Notes: generated by a model from the sequence alone, not told the origin. A stretch of 64,000 nucleotides of DNA from Hyphomicrobiales bacterium (GCA_900472675.1 UCJA01000010.1:124001-188000), one strand, 5' to 3'. Counted from the first letter of the stretch, positions 27,022 to 36,737 are shown. Program-made: numbers and translations.

Positions 27022-27822
27022 TCAGACACGTTTTCGGTTCACGACGAAGAAGACGATGACGACGCAGATCGACAGGAGAAGGAAAAGCGCCGAAATAGCA
27101 TTCATTTCCGGGGTGATGGTGCGGCGGATCTGGCCAAGCATGTAGGTTGGCAAGGTGTCCTGGCCGGCCGACTTGACGAACTCTGTGATCACGACGTCGT
27201 CGAGCGAAATCACGAAAGCCAGCATGAAGCCGGCCAGGATCCCCGGCCAGAGCAGCGGCAGGGTCACGTAGCGGAAGGCGTTCCAGGGCGTCGCGTAGAG
27301 ATCGGCCGCGGCCTTCTCCAGCGTGCTGTCCATGTTCTCGAGCCTCGCCCGGATCGGCAGATAGGCGAAGGGAACGCAAAAGGCCGTGTGCGCGGCGATC
27401 AGGTAGCCAAGCCCGTTGTAGCCGGTCCAGATCTTGATGCGGGCAAAGAAGATGAGCAGGGCCACCGCAGTGACGATTTCCGGCACCATCAGCGGCTGGT
27501 TGATGAAAGCGTATTTCAGCGTCAGTCCGCGGTAGGGCTCGGTGCGCGTCGTGGCAATTGCTGCCATGGTCGCGGCGATCGTTGCAGCGGTCGCGGCAAC
27601 GCCGGCGATCTGCAGTGAGCGGATTGAAGCGTCGATCACCTGCCGGTTTTCGAAGGCTCGGGCAAACCAGCGGAGCGAAAGCCCCTGGAAGGAGGAGAGC
27701 GAGTCGGCCGAGTTGAAGGCGTAGAAGACCAGCACCACGATCGGCAGGTAGAGCGCGAAGAAGCAGATGATCGCGATCGTCGCAAAGCCCGTCTGGCGCT
27801 GTACGGAGAACCGTCTAGCCAT
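27022..27822 (-). CDS. Polyamine ABC transporter permease (PotC-like)
   Basis: A 266-residue membrane permease with six hydrophobic segments. I chose ATG 27822 because AGGAGAAG lies at good spacing and the first helix (ATIAIICFFALYLPIVVLVF) follows at once. The EAA-type loop reads EKAAADLYATPWNAFRYV. The start overlaps the end of the PotB-like gene by 8 bases, so the pair is translationally coupled. It forms the importer channel with the PotB-like protein. Confidence 0.9.
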   Translation of the reverse strand: MARRFSVQRQTGFATIAIICFFALYLPIVVLVFYAFNSADSLSSFQGLSLRWFARAFENRQVIDASIRSLQIAGVAATAATIAATMAAIATTRTEPYRGLTLKYAFINQPLMVPEIVTAVALLIFFARIKIWTGYNGLGYLIAAHTAFCVPFAYLPIRARLENMDSTLEKAAADLYATPWNAFRYVTLPLLWPGILAGFMLAFVISLDDVVITEFVKSAGQDTLPTYMLGQIRRTITPEMNAISALFLLLSICVVIVFFVVNRKRV

Positions 27823-28732
27823 GCCGCTTCTCCTGCGAACCGACGTTGCGGACGTAGACAAGCAGCGCCACCGTCACGATCAGCATCAGCGTGATCGACA
27901 GTGCCGAGCCGAGCGGCCAGTTGCGCCCCTGCCCGAACTGCAGCTCGATCAGGTTGCCAAGCATCAGGTTCTTGCCACCGCCGAGAATGCTCGGCGTCAC
28001 ATAGGCGCCAAGCGCGGGAATGAAGACCAGGATAGAGCCTGCGATCAGCCCGGGCTTGGCGAGTGGAATGATGATTTTCGTCAGCACGCGGAAAGGCGTG
28101 GCGTAGAGATCGTAGGCGGCTTCCACCAGCCGGAAATCGAGCTTTTCCAGGTTGGCATAGACCGGCAGCACCATCAGCGGCAGGTAGACATAGACCATGC
28201 CGGTCAGGATGGCGCCGTCGGTAAACAGCATCTGGATCGGCCGTTCGATCAGCCCGAACTTCATGAGCAGCGTGTTGATCAGGCCCTCGTTGCGGATGAT
28301 CTGCAGCACGGCGAAGGTGCGGATGAGAAGATTGGTCCAGAACGGAATGGTGATCAGCAGCAGCCATAGCTCGCGCGTTCGCTCCGGCCGGGTGGCAATG
28401 AAGTAGGCGGTAGGAAAGCCGAACAGCAGCGTCACGAGCGTCGTCGCCAGCGACAGCAGCACCGAGCGAACGAAGATGGAGACGTGCGCGTCGGCGAGGG
28501 AAAGCGTTTCGGTGAAGATGTCCCGTTCCAGGAAGACGCCGATCCAGCCGTCCGGCGAGGGCTTCCACAGCACGTCGCCATAGGGTCCGGGCGTGAGAAA
28601 CGAGTAGAGCAGCACGATCAGCAGCGGACCGGTGGCGGCAAGGAGCACAATCAGCAGCGCCGGAAGCGAAAGCAGCCACCGTTTTCGAATGTCCCGGCTT
28701 CGTTCGGCTTCGATCGTCCCTGGCTGGGTCAT
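27815..28732 (-). CDS. Polyamine ABC transporter permease (PotB-like)
   Basis: A 305-residue permease with six predicted helices, the first being LLSLPALLIVLLAATGPLLI. The EAA loop is LVEAAYDLYATPFRVLTKII. The stretch PFWTNLLIRTFAVLQIIRNEG is strongly conserved in PotB-type permeases. The ATPase gene ends one base before this gene begins. It is part of a spermidine/putrescine-class importer. Confidence 0.9.
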   Translation of the reverse strand: MTQPGTIEAERSRDIRKRWLLSLPALLIVLLAATGPLLIVLLYSFLTPGPYGDVLWKPSPDGWIGVFLERDIFTETLSLADAHVSIFVRSVLLSLATTLVTLLFGFPTAYFIATRPERTRELWLLLITIPFWTNLLIRTFAVLQIIRNEGLINTLLMKFGLIERPIQMLFTDGAILTGMVYVYLPLMVLPVYANLEKLDFRLVEAAYDLYATPFRVLTKIIIPLAKPGLIAGSILVFIPALGAYVTPSILGGGKNLMLGNLIELQFGQGRNWPLGSALSITLMLIVTVALLVYVRNVGSQEKRHG

Positions 28733-28733
28733 C

Positions 28734-29834
28734 TCAGTTCCTCAGCACCCTGGCGGCATTGGGTTCGAACAGGATGCCGACCCTGTCGCCGACGGAGAAC
28801 CGTTGTCTTTGCAGTGGCTTGTTCTGCTCACGCAGCATGAACTGCGTCTCCCCATCCCCGAGCCGCACATGGTAGTGCGTATCGGTGCCGAAATAGACTA
28901 TGTTCTCGAGTGTTCCGGTCGTCTGGCACGCTGCAGGATCATCGGCATCGCAAAGTGCGGCGTGTTCCGGTCGCAAGACGACTGTAACGTCGCCTTCTGC
29001 GACGAAATCCCGAGGCAGGGTTGCGGAGATCCGGCCGGCCATGGCGGTGTCCACGTGGGCGATCCCGTCGGTCACGCTGCCGATCCGCCCGCTTAAGAAA
29101 TTCGTTTCGCCGATGAAATCTGCCACAAAACGGTCCGCCGGCGCGTCGTAGATGGCGCGTGGGCTATCGACTTGGAGGATCTTGCCGGCCGACATCACCG
29201 CGATCCGGTCCGACATGGTCAGCGCCTCCTCCTGGTCATGGGTGACGAAGATGAAGGTGATGCCGGTCTCGCCCTGAAGGCGCTTCAGTTCGATCTGCAT
29301 GTCCTTGCGCAGCTTGTAGTCCAGCGCCGACAGCGGCTCGTCGAGCAGAAGCACCTTTGGCTGCGGGGCAAGGGCCCGTGCCAGCGCCACGCGCTGCTGC
29401 TGCCCGCCGGAGATCTGGCTAGTCCTTCGCCCGGCAAGATTTTCCATGCGCACCAGCTTCAGCATGGCCGCCACCCGGTCTCGGACCTCCTGTTTCGGCC
29501 GGCCGAGCATGGTGAGGCCGAAGCCGATATTCTCCGCCACGGTCATGTGCGGGAAGAGCGCATAGCTCTGGAACACCGTGTTGATCGGCCGCTTGAACGG
29601 CGGCATCGTGCCGATGTCTTCACCGTTGAGGATGATCTCTCCGGAGGTCGGGAACTCGAAGCCCGCAATCAGGCGCAGGAGCGTGGTTTTTCCGCATCCG
29701 GACGGTCCGAGCAGGGTGAAGAACTCGTTCTTCCGGATTGCGATGGATGCATGGTCGACGGCCGAAAAGGCAAATTCGCCGAACCCGAAGACTTTCACGA
29801 CGTCGCGGATTTCCACCGCATTCGATTCCGCCAT
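28734..29834 (-). CDS. Polyamine ABC transporter ATP-binding protein (PotA-like)
   Basis: A 366-residue ATPase of the PotA/PotG class. The nucleotide-binding domain has Walker [11 protein letters not shown]-loop [10 protein letters not shown], signature ISGGQQQR and Walker [14 protein letters not shown]-terminal TOBE-type domain ([10 protein letters not shown]) follows. I prefer the ATG at 29834 ([17 protein letters not shown]); the frame continues to 29903 but the extension lacks family character and neither start has a clear ribosome-binding site. It follows the amidohydrolase gene in the leftward operon. Confidence 0.9.
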   Translation of the reverse strand: MAESNAVEIRDVVKVFGFGEFAFSAVDHASIAIRKNEFFTLLGPSGCGKTTLLRLIAGFEFPTSGEIILNGEDIGTMPPFKRPINTVFQSYALFPHMTVAENIGFGLTMLGRPKQEVRDRVAAMLKLVRMENLAGRRTSQISGGQQQRVALARALAPQPKVLLLDEPLSALDYKLRKDMQIELKRLQGETGITFIFVTHDQEEALTMSDRIAVMSAGKILQVDSPRAIYDAPADRFVADFIGETNFLSGRIGSVTDGIAHVDTAMAGRISATLPRDFVAEGDVTVVLRPEHAALCDADDPAACQTTGTLENIVYFGTDTHYHVRLGDGETQFMLREQNKPLQRQRFSVGDRVGILFEPNAARVLRN

Positions 29835-29929
29835 ATGCGGCACACTCACCGTTGCAATGAAGCTGCTGTTCCCTGCCTTTTCGGCTTTTCGACAGGTGAT
29901 CACAGCGTCCGCAGATTAACAATATGTTT

Positions 29930-31618
29930 CTATTCGGGTCGGTCGATTTTTTCTGAACTGAAGGTCACGCGGCCGCCGCAGATCGTGTTGCGCACGCCGA
30001 GGCTGTGCAGGGCCTCAGGTGCTACCCCTTCAATGTCCCCATCGAGGATGACGAGATCCGCAAAATTGCCCGCCCTGAGCCTGCCCTTGTCGCCTTCGCG
30101 GAATTCCGCGCGGGCGCCCTCGACGCAATAGGCCGACAGCGCCTCCATCAGCGAGAAGGACTGGTCGGGGTCCGTGTCGGCCCAGCGCGTGCGCGTGACG
30201 GCGGCTTCGATGCCGATCAGAGGATCGATCGGCGAGACCGGCCAGTCGGAGGCAAAGCAGATATGCGCGCCGGCATCCTTCAACGTGCGCCAGGCGTAGC
30301 TGAGCGGCCATCTCTCGCGGCCGATGCGCGAGACGGTCGGCTCCAGCGGCACGCCGGCGCAGCCGGGCGGATGCGGCGGCTGCATGGAGGCGGTGACGCC
30401 GAGCGCTGCAAACCGGGGGATGTCGCCTGGGTGGACCACTTCGATATGCTCGATGCGGTGGCGGCTGTCGCGCCGGCCGTTGGTTTGCTGCGCCGCCTCG
30501 TAGCCGTCGAGAACGGCGCGCACCGCACCGTCGCCGATCGCATGGACGGCAATCTGCAGACCGCGGCGGTCCGCTTCGATCGCCACCTCGCGGAAGCGCT
30601 CCGGCGTAAACAGGCCTTCGCCGCAGTCGCCGGGCTTGTCCGCATAGGGCTCCACCATCACCGCCGTCCAGCTGTCCAGCACGCCGTCGTAGAAGACCTT
30701 GACCACGCCCAATGAGAGCCAGTTACCGGTAAAGCGGCGCGCGAGATCGGATGCCTTCTCCAGCATGTCGAGCGACATGAAGTTCTTGAAGTGGAAGGGG
30801 ATGGTGACCCGGCACGGGAGATAGCCGTCCCGCTTTTCGATCTCCGCCAGCAGTTCCAGCTGGTAGAGGTTGCCGTCCATGTTCTGGATGGTGGTGATGC
30901 CATGCCGGGCGCAGTAATCGAGGCCGCGCCGCATGACGGCGATGTCCGTCTCCCATTCCGTCTGGTCCGGATAGGGATCCGGCTCGCCGCCGGTTGAGAG
31001 CCCGAGCCGGTAGCGGTCGAAACCGCCAGCCTTCTGCAGCGGGCTGAAGGCTTCCATTTCCCGCAGCTCGCCGGTCGCCAGGCCATCCGCGCCCATCACA
31101 ACCTCGTTCCCGGGCCCAAGCTCTGCGCCCTGCAGCAGATCCACCAGCTCCAGGGCGCAGGTATTGGCCCAGGCGGTGTGGTGATCGGGCGCAAACAGCA
31201 CCAGCGGCTGGTCCGGCAGCACGGCGTCCAGGTGGTGGCGGGTCAGGCGTTCCTGCGGCCCGAGGATGGTGTAGTCGGCGCCCTGACCGAACAGCACCTT
31301 CTCCTGCGCTCTGTCGGCGGCATAGGCCTTGATGGCGGCCGTCAGCGCGGTGAGGCCCGCAACACCGGCGAGCTGGAGATGATCCAGTTCGGCTGCGCCG
31401 GAAAACAGGTGCATGTGGTTTTCGGAAAAGCCCGGCAGCACCGTACCGCCCCGTGCATCGATGACCTGCGTGCCCTCCCCCTTGAGCGCCTCGATCTCTG
31501 CCCGAGTACCTACGGCAAGAATGCGGCCATCGGCCAGCGACACGGCCTCGGCGCGCGGGTTGTCCTCGTCGAGCGTCAGCACGCGGGCGTTAAGAATGAT
31601 GGTCTCGGCCTGGGTCAT
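29930..31618 (-). CDS. Metal-dependent amidohydrolase (YtcJ-like)
   Basis: A 562-residue amidohydrolase of the urease/dihydroorotase superfamily, YtcJ/LAF3-like group. Metal-binding features include the N-terminal HxH in SENHMHLFSG, later histidines in VHAIGDGAVRA and RIEHIEVVHP, and the final aspartate in CFASDWPVSP. Members hydrolyse C-N bonds in varied substrates, and the sequence does not name one. Placement between a polyamine importer and a kinase/PLP fusion suggests it opens an N-acyl or cyclic amine derivative taken up by that importer. This is inference from position. Confidence 0.82.
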   Translation of the reverse strand: MTQAETIILNARVLTLDEDNPRAEAVSLADGRILAVGTRAEIEALKGEGTQVIDARGGTVLPGFSENHMHLFSGAAELDHLQLAGVAGLTALTAAIKAYAADRAQEKVLFGQGADYTILGPQERLTRHHLDAVLPDQPLVLFAPDHHTAWANTCALELVDLLQGAELGPGNEVVMGADGLATGELREMEAFSPLQKAGGFDRYRLGLSTGGEPDPYPDQTEWETDIAVMRRGLDYCARHGITTIQNMDGNLYQLELLAEIEKRDGYLPCRVTIPFHFKNFMSLDMLEKASDLARRFTGNWLSLGVVKVFYDGVLDSWTAVMVEPYADKPGDCGEGLFTPERFREVAIEADRRGLQIAVHAIGDGAVRAVLDGYEAAQQTNGRRDSRHRIEHIEVVHPGDIPRFAALGVTASMQPPHPPGCAGVPLEPTVSRIGRERWPLSYAWRTLKDAGAHICFASDWPVSPIDPLIGIEAAVTRTRWADTDPDQSFSLMEALSAYCVEGARAEFREGDKGRLRAGNFADLVILDGDIEGVAPEALHSLGVRNTICGGRVTFSSEKIDRPE

Positions 31619-31712
31619 GGGAGGTGTCTCGTCGGTGCGAGGGGGGCGGGAGCGCCAGCTAATCTGATCCGGCTGCAGAGTTCAACCGGCCATCGCCCCT
31701 CTCCTCCAGCCC

Positions 31713-34646
31713 TTACCAGCCCTCGGAAAGCACCCGCTCCAGCATGTCTGCAAAGAAATCCGCCCCTTCGAGCGAAAGGCAGAGCGGCGGCTTGATCTTC
31801 AGGACGTTGAGATAATCGCCGGTCGGCTGCATGATCACGCCGAGCTCCAGAAGCCGGTCGCAAATGGCGGCCGTTTCACCCGTAGCCGGCGCGAGCGTCT
31901 CCCGATCCCGCACGAATTCCAACCCGAGATAGAGCCCCTTGCCGTGCACGGCGCCGACCAGCGGGAACCGCTGCCCGAGCGATTCCAGCCGCCGCTTCAG
32001 ATGATCACCCACGAGGCGCGCATTCTCCTGCAGCCCCTCGTCGCGCATGATGTCGAGCACGGTCATGCCGACCACGCAGCTGACCGGGCTGCCGCCGGCG
32101 GAGGAGAAGAAGTAGCCTTCCTTTTCCAGCGCGTCGGCAATTGCCCTTGTGGTGATGACAGCGCCGAGTGGATGTCCGTTGCCCATGCCCTTGGCGACCG
32201 TGATGATATCCGGCACGACCTGCTGCTCTTCGAAGCCCCAGAAATGATGGCCGAGCCGTCCGAACCCCACTTGCACCTCATCGGCGATGCAGACCCCGCC
32301 GCGGGCCCGCACCAGGGCGTAGACCTGCTGCAGATATCCCGGTGGCAGCGGAATGCCGCCGGCGTTGCCATAGACGCATTCACAGATGAAGCCGGCGAGC
32401 CCCTGCCCTGCCCGATCCAGATCCTCCAGCACCTTTGAGACTTCCGCGACATAGTCGCCGGTCGAGCCCGGTCCCCGGAACGGGCCGCGATAGGTATTGG
32501 GCGACATGACGGCGTGGACCCAGTCCGGCCGCGTTGTCAGCGCTTGCGGATTGTCGGCGATCGAAGTGGAGACCGCGTCGCTGGCGACTGACCAGCCGTG
32601 GTAGCCTTCGAGCAGGCAGAGCATGTTGCGTGCGCCGCTGGCGGCCCAGGCGAGACGAAGCGCCAGATCGTTGGCTTCCGAGCCGCTGTTGACCAGGAAC
32701 ACCGTGTCCAGCCCCTCTGGTGCCAGCCCCGCCAGGCGTTCGGAAAACTCCGCCACGGCGGCGTAGTGGAAGCGCGAATTGGTGTTGAGCCTCAGCCACT
32801 GGCGATGCACCGCATCGGCAAGCCGCGGATGCCCGTGGCCGAGGATCGCGACATTGTTGACCATGTCGAGATAGGTGCGTCCCTCAACATCCACCAGATA
32901 TTCGCGAAAGCCGCGTTCGATCTGCGGCGGGTTGGCGTAGTAGTTCTTTTGCGGCCGGGCGAAATGCGCCTGCCGTCGCTTAAACAGCGACGTGCTCTGA
33001 AGAGCCGGCGCGTCGCAGTCGAAGCCCAGCAGGGTTTTCGGCGAGGGGCAAAGCACGGTCCAGGCGTCGGCATGATCGGGGCGGACGAACGGCGGCGGCG
33101 ACAGGGTCGGGTCGCGGCAGAGCTGCACCCGCAGGCTCGCCCCGGCGTCCTGCGTTCCCGCCTTGGACCCAGCAGACCCCAGGATGTCGCCTCGGAGGAC
33201 CGCACCTCCTAATGAGGTCCTGGCGTCGATGCCGGAGAGGTGAAGGGTGACACCCTCCCCGATCAGGCGCAACTTCCCGTCCGACACTTCCACCACGCCG
33301 TCGAAAGGTGCGGCGACCGTGCTCTCCTCTTCCAGAAGCAGATCCACGAACAGCGCAAGGCTCTCCGGCGGTTGCGACGAGGGAGAGACGGTGCGTGTCA
33401 GGCGGTATTCGCCGTAGCGTGTGGCGACGACGGCGCCGCTCGCGGCTGCCGCTTCAAGAAGAATGTCTTCCCGATCCGGTCCAGGTAGCGGCCCGCCGTC
33501 GAACAGGGCGCTTTGCGAGTCGAGCGCGACCACGGCGATGCTGGAGGGATCCAGTCCCGGCAACAGCGGGCCGCCGGTGATGGGTGTCCTTGCCGACTCG
33601 TCCATGCCGACGCTCCGCGCAATGGCAATGTCCATGACCGCCGCCGGTACCGAGAGGGCGACGTCGAGGATCAGGCGTTCATGGTCGATGTTGGCGCGGA
33701 TGTAGGCATTGTCCGGATCGAGCGCGAGCTGCTGTTCGCTGCTGGCGACCAGCACCGCGGCCCGGGCAAGGATGAGTGGCCAGAGCGCCAGCAGCTCCTG
33801 CCGGGTCAGCGGGCATTGAGAGTGGAAGGCGTTGACCGCCGGCAGGATCGCAAAGGGATCGCCGTCCGCATGATGCAGCATCGAGGCGCAGGTCACCGCA
33901 AGGTCGGCCACCAGCCAGCCGTGCACGATATCGCCAAAATCGATCACCCCGAACGGCAGCAACTGTCCGTGGTCATTCACCCGGCTCACCACATTGTCGT
34001 CGGTGACGTCGTGGTGGATCGCCTGCAGCCGCAAGGCCGGGCGCAAGGGTTCCAGCCGCTGCACGGCCTCATCCACCGCCGCGGCGATGCGGGTCTTCTG
34101 CTGCGGATCCTTCACCGCTTCCAGCAGGTGATGCACGACCGGCTGGGCCCGGCGAAGGTCCCACTGGAGATCGCGGGCAAGGCCCGGATGCTGGAAATCC
34201 GACAGCGCCGCGGCAAGCCGGCCGCCCAGCGAACCGAGCGCCGACACGGTGATCGCCGGCAGGTGCTTGCGGCGCGTCAACTGCTCGCCATCGATGAAAT
34301 CCAGCAGGCGGAGCTGATAATTCTCCCCGCGCAGACGCACCGGAACGATCTCGAGACCAAGCCGTGAGGGAAGCACCCGCGGAACTGTCGGCGCATCCTG
34401 CTTGGTGGCCAGATGTGCGAGTGCCGCATTCTGGGCTTCAAGCTCGATCGGGGCATAGTCGGCGCGGCAGATCTTCAGCACGAAACGGCCCTGCGGCGCG
34501 TCGACCCGGTAGTTGCGATCCTGCTGGCTGCCGAGCTCCGTGATCGGGCCGCTCAGCCCGAAGTGGTCCGCCAGAAGCGTGGCAGCGTCTTCACCCGTGA
34601 CATCAGGCCGGGAAAGTGCGGCGCGTTGCAGAAACACCTGGTTCAA
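31713..34646 (-). CDS. Fusion: hydroxylysine-kinase-like APH domain, M23-like domain, class III aminotransferase/phospho-lyase
   Basis: A 977-residue three-part enzyme. Residues about 1-340 are an aminoglycoside-phosphotransferase-type kinase with HHDVTDDN (211-218) and DFGD (236-239), resembling hydroxylysine kinase. Residues about 345-540 look like an M23/duplicated-hybrid-motif domain (VAAPFDGVVEVSDG). Residues about 550-977 are a class III PLP enzyme with the Schiff-base Lys819 in TVAKGMGNGHPLG, close to ethanolamine-phosphate and phosphohydroxylysine phospho-lyases. Kinase plus phospho-lyase in one chain suggests phosphorylation of a hydroxy-amine followed by elimination to an aldehyde. 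It is the first gene of the polyamine operon; the substrate is unknown. Confidence 0.85.
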   Translation of the reverse strand: MNQVFLQRAALSRPDVTGEDAATLLADHFGLSGPITELGSQQDRNYRVDAPQGRFVLKICRADYAPIELEAQNAALAHLATKQDAPTVPRVLPSRLGLEIVPVRLRGENYQLRLLDFIDGEQLTRRKHLPAITVSALGSLGGRLAAALSDFQHPGLARDLQWDLRRAQPVVHHLLEAVKDPQQKTRIAAAVDEAVQRLEPLRPALRLQAIHHDVTDDNVVSRVNDHGQLLPFGVIDFGDIVHGWLVADLAVTCASMLHHADGDPFAILPAVNAFHSQCPLTRQELLALWPLILARAAVLVASSEQQLALDPDNAYIRANIDHERLILDVALSVPAAVMDIAIARSVGMDESARTPITGGPLLPGLDPSSIAVVALDSQSALFDGGPLPGPDREDILLEAAAASGAVVATRYGEYRLTRTVSPSSQPPESLALFVDLLLEEESTVAAPFDGVVEVSDGKLRLIGEGVTLHLSGIDARTSLGGAVLRGDILGSAGSKAGTQDAGASLRVQLCRDPTLSPPPFVRPDHADAWTVLCPSPKTLLGFDCDAPALQSTSLFKRRQAHFARPQKNYYANPPQIERGFREYLVDVEGRTYLDMVNNVAILGHGHPRLADAVHRQWLRLNTNSRFHYAAVAEFSERLAGLAPEGLDTVFLVNSGSEANDLALRLAWAASGARNMLCLLEGYHGWSVASDAVSTSIADNPQALTTRPDWVHAVMSPNTYRGPFRGPGSTGDYVAEVSKVLEDLDRAGQGLAGFICECVYGNAGGIPLPPGYLQQVYALVRARGGVCIADEVQVGFGRLGHHFWGFEEQQVVPDIITVAKGMGNGHPLGAVITTRAIADALEKEGYFFSSAGGSPVSCVVGMTVLDIMRDEGLQENARLVGDHLKRRLESLGQRFPLVGAVHGKGLYLGLEFVRDRETLAPATGETAAICDRLLELGVIMQPTGDYLNVLKIKPPLCLSLEGADFFADMLERVLSEGW

Positions 34647-34820
34647 TGGATCATTCTCCGGATCGGCTCGGGCGGCAGATTGCCACGCGCGACATCAAAG
34701 ACAAGAGGCCGCGCAAATCACCAGCAGTTTCGCTTGCTCGACATCCGATGCCGCCAGAGCTAGAGCGCTAGGGCGCCGGCCCTGTTAGGAAGTGCCGATG
34801 AGGAAAGCAGAGAGATCGCC

Positions 34821-35681
34821 ATGAAGCCGCAAGCCATGACCACGGCCCCCGCCGATGCCGAAGCCCGCAAGGCAGTCGCGCCGGTCGTTTGTTATCCGGT
34901 GGAAGACCTGCCGCGCCCGGACCTTGCCGCCTACCGGGCGCTGAGGGATGGCCTCGAACGGGTGGAAACAGTCGTCGTTCCGGCCCGCGAAGCCGCGACA
35001 TGGAGCGTGCCGCAGGGCCATTTCTGCCGGATTCTCTGCAGCGAAGGACCGCAGGTGGGCGATCTCAACCTGTTCAATGCGCATGACCTGAAGGAGAGGC
35101 TTTATACGGGCAAGACCCGCGCGCTGAACGGCACCCATGTCGGAGCCGGGGATCAGCTGTTCTCGAACTTCCCCTATCTTCGGCCGATCGCCACCATCAC
35201 CCATGATACGCTGGACTGGTACGGGTTCGACGCTTTCGGCGGCGCCGTACATGACGTCATCGGCACCCGTTGCGACCCCTATACCCACAACCTGCTCAGC
35301 CACGGCGGCCAGTACCACCACTGCTGCCATTCAAATCTCACCCGCGCCTTTTCCGAGGCAACCGGCATGCCGCTGCGGGAAGCGGAAACCTATATCCATG
35401 ATGTGCTGAACGTCTTCATGTGCACCGGCTTCAGCCGTGATACGGGCCAGTATTTCATGAAGGCGAGCCCGGTGCGGCCGGGTGACTATCTGGAGTTCTT
35501 CGCCGAGATCGACCTGCTCGGCTGCATGTCCGCCTGCCCTGGCGGCGATTGTTCGTCCGAGCATTCCTCCGATACGGCCGCTTGCCACCCGATGGTCGTG
35601 GAAATCTACAGGCCCGCCCGGATGCCGGATGGCTGGCAGGCCCCGGCAGTCAACGGCTACGACGGGACGCACGGCCTTTGA
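34821..35681 (+). CDS. DUF1989 (urea carboxylase-associated) family protein
   Basis: A 286-residue cytoplasmic protein of the DUF1989 family, whose paired members are associated with urea carboxylase and act as carboxyguanidine deaminase subunits in guanidine catabolism. Visible family features are WSVPQGHFCRI, GDLNLFNAHD, HDVIGTRCDPYTHNLL and the cysteine-rich LGCMSACPGGDCSS. Only one member is present and no guanidine carboxylase or urea amidolyase gene is beside it. It diverges from the polyamine operon, separated by 174 bases. It may act on a related ureido or guanidino compound (agmatine-derived?), which is speculation. Confidence 0.8.
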   Translation: MKPQAMTTAPADAEARKAVAPVVCYPVEDLPRPDLAAYRALRDGLERVETVVVPAREAATWSVPQGHFCRILCSEGPQVGDLNLFNAHDLKERLYTGKTRALNGTHVGAGDQLFSNFPYLRPIATITHDTLDWYGFDAFGGAVHDVIGTRCDPYTHNLLSHGGQYHHCCHSNLTRAFSEATGMPLREAETYIHDVLNVFMCTGFSRDTGQYFMKASPVRPGDYLEFFAEIDLLGCMSACPGGDCSSEHSSDTAACHPMVVEIYRPARMPDGWQAPAVNGYDGTHGL

Positions 35682-35694
35682 GGTTATGAAAAAA

Positions 35695-35730
35695 GCGGCA
35701 GGGCATTTGCCCCGCCGCCCTTTTGTTTCG
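35695..35730. terminator. Bidirectional intrinsic terminator
   Basis: An 11-bp stem GCGGCAGGGCA (35695-35705) pairs with TGCCCCGCCGC (35708-35718) with one weak pair, in a tight loop. A T-rich run (CCTTTTGTTT) follows on the plus strand and an A-run precedes it. It lies between the convergent ends of the DUF1989 gene and the leftward alpha/beta hydrolase, so it can stop transcription from both. Confidence 0.8.
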
Positions 35731-35735
35731 CTGCG

Positions 35736-36572
35736 TTAGGCCTGAATAAAGGCCAGCAGGTCGGCGTTCAGCACGTCGGCGTTGACGGTCAGCATGCCGT
35801 GCGAGAAGCCCGGATAGGTCTTCAGCGTACCGTTTTTCAGCAGCTTGATGGCCTTCATGGCCGCATCGGCGATCGGCACGATCTGGTCGTCCTCGCCATG
35901 CAGAACCAGCGTCGGAACGCTGATAGCCTTCAGGTCTTCCGTCTGGTCGGTTTCCGAGAAGGCCTTGACGCCGTCGTAATGCGCCTTGGCGCTGCCCATC
36001 ATGCCCTGACGCCACCAATTCTGGATGACACCTTCATGCACGGTCGCGCCGTCGCGGTTGAAGCCGTAGAAGGGCCCGGCCGGAACATCGCGGAAGAACT
36101 GCGCGCGGTTGGCGGCAAGTGCCGACCGGAAACCGTCGAAGACTTCGAGCGGCAGGCCTTCCGGGTTGGCATCGGTCTTCAGCATCAGCGGCGGAACGGC
36201 GGAAACAAGCACTGCCTTGGCGACGCGGCCGGATGGTTCGCCATGCTTGGCAACATAGCGGGCAACTTCGCCGCCCCCGGTCGAGTGGCCGATATGGACG
36301 GCATTCTTCAGGTCGAGCGCTTCGGCAACCGCGAAGGCATCAGCGGCATAGTGGTCCATGTCGTGGCCTTCGGAGACCTGCGCCGAGCGGCCGTGGCCCC
36401 TGCGGTCATGAGCGACGACCCGGAAGCCCTTGGAAACGAAGAACAGCATCTGGGCATCCCAGTCGTCCGACGACAGCGGCCAGCCATGATGGAAGACGAT
36501 CGGCTGTGCGTCCTTCGGACCCCAGTCCTTGAAGAAAATCTCGACGCCGTCCGTGGTGGTGATAAAGCCCAT
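35736..36572 (-). CDS. Alpha/beta hydrolase, cofactor-free haloperoxidase/esterase type
   Basis: A 278-residue alpha/beta hydrolase of the non-heme chloroperoxidase/arylesterase group. The nucleophile is Ser97 in GHSTGG, with the acid in LHGEDDQIVP and the histidine in GFSHGML. The oxyanion-hole stretch HHGWPLSSDDWD is typical of the group. These enzymes act as esterases and can show perhydrolase activity; the physiological substrate is unknown. It is divergent from a LysR-type regulator with 288 bases between them, the usual arrangement for local control. Confidence 0.85.
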   Translation of the reverse strand: MGFITTTDGVEIFFKDWGPKDAQPIVFHHGWPLSSDDWDAQMLFFVSKGFRVVAHDRRGHGRSAQVSEGHDMDHYAADAFAVAEALDLKNAVHIGHSTGGGEVARYVAKHGEPSGRVAKAVLVSAVPPLMLKTDANPEGLPLEVFDGFRSALAANRAQFFRDVPAGPFYGFNRDGATVHEGVIQNWWRQGMMGSAKAHYDGVKAFSETDQTEDLKAISVPTLVLHGEDDQIVPIADAAMKAIKLLKNGTLKTYPGFSHGMLTVNADVLNADLLAFIQA

Positions 36573-36737
36573 GGTCTTGTTTCCTTTGTTGAGGTTGCTG
36601 TCAGAGGTTTCGGCAGAACTGTGAACGTGCTTGGTAACGTCCGTGTGGCGGTACCTTGGTTCCGGGCAGTGCTGTTCGGTGAGGGGATATTGCCCTCAGG
36701 CTTGCCTTCCCGCAATTGCATGAATAGTGTCGATTTA

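Noticed and set aside
34647..34820. Guanidine riboswitch upstream of the DUF1989 gene
   Set aside because: I looked for paired ACGR-type conserved loops and a plausible terminator switch and could not find them.
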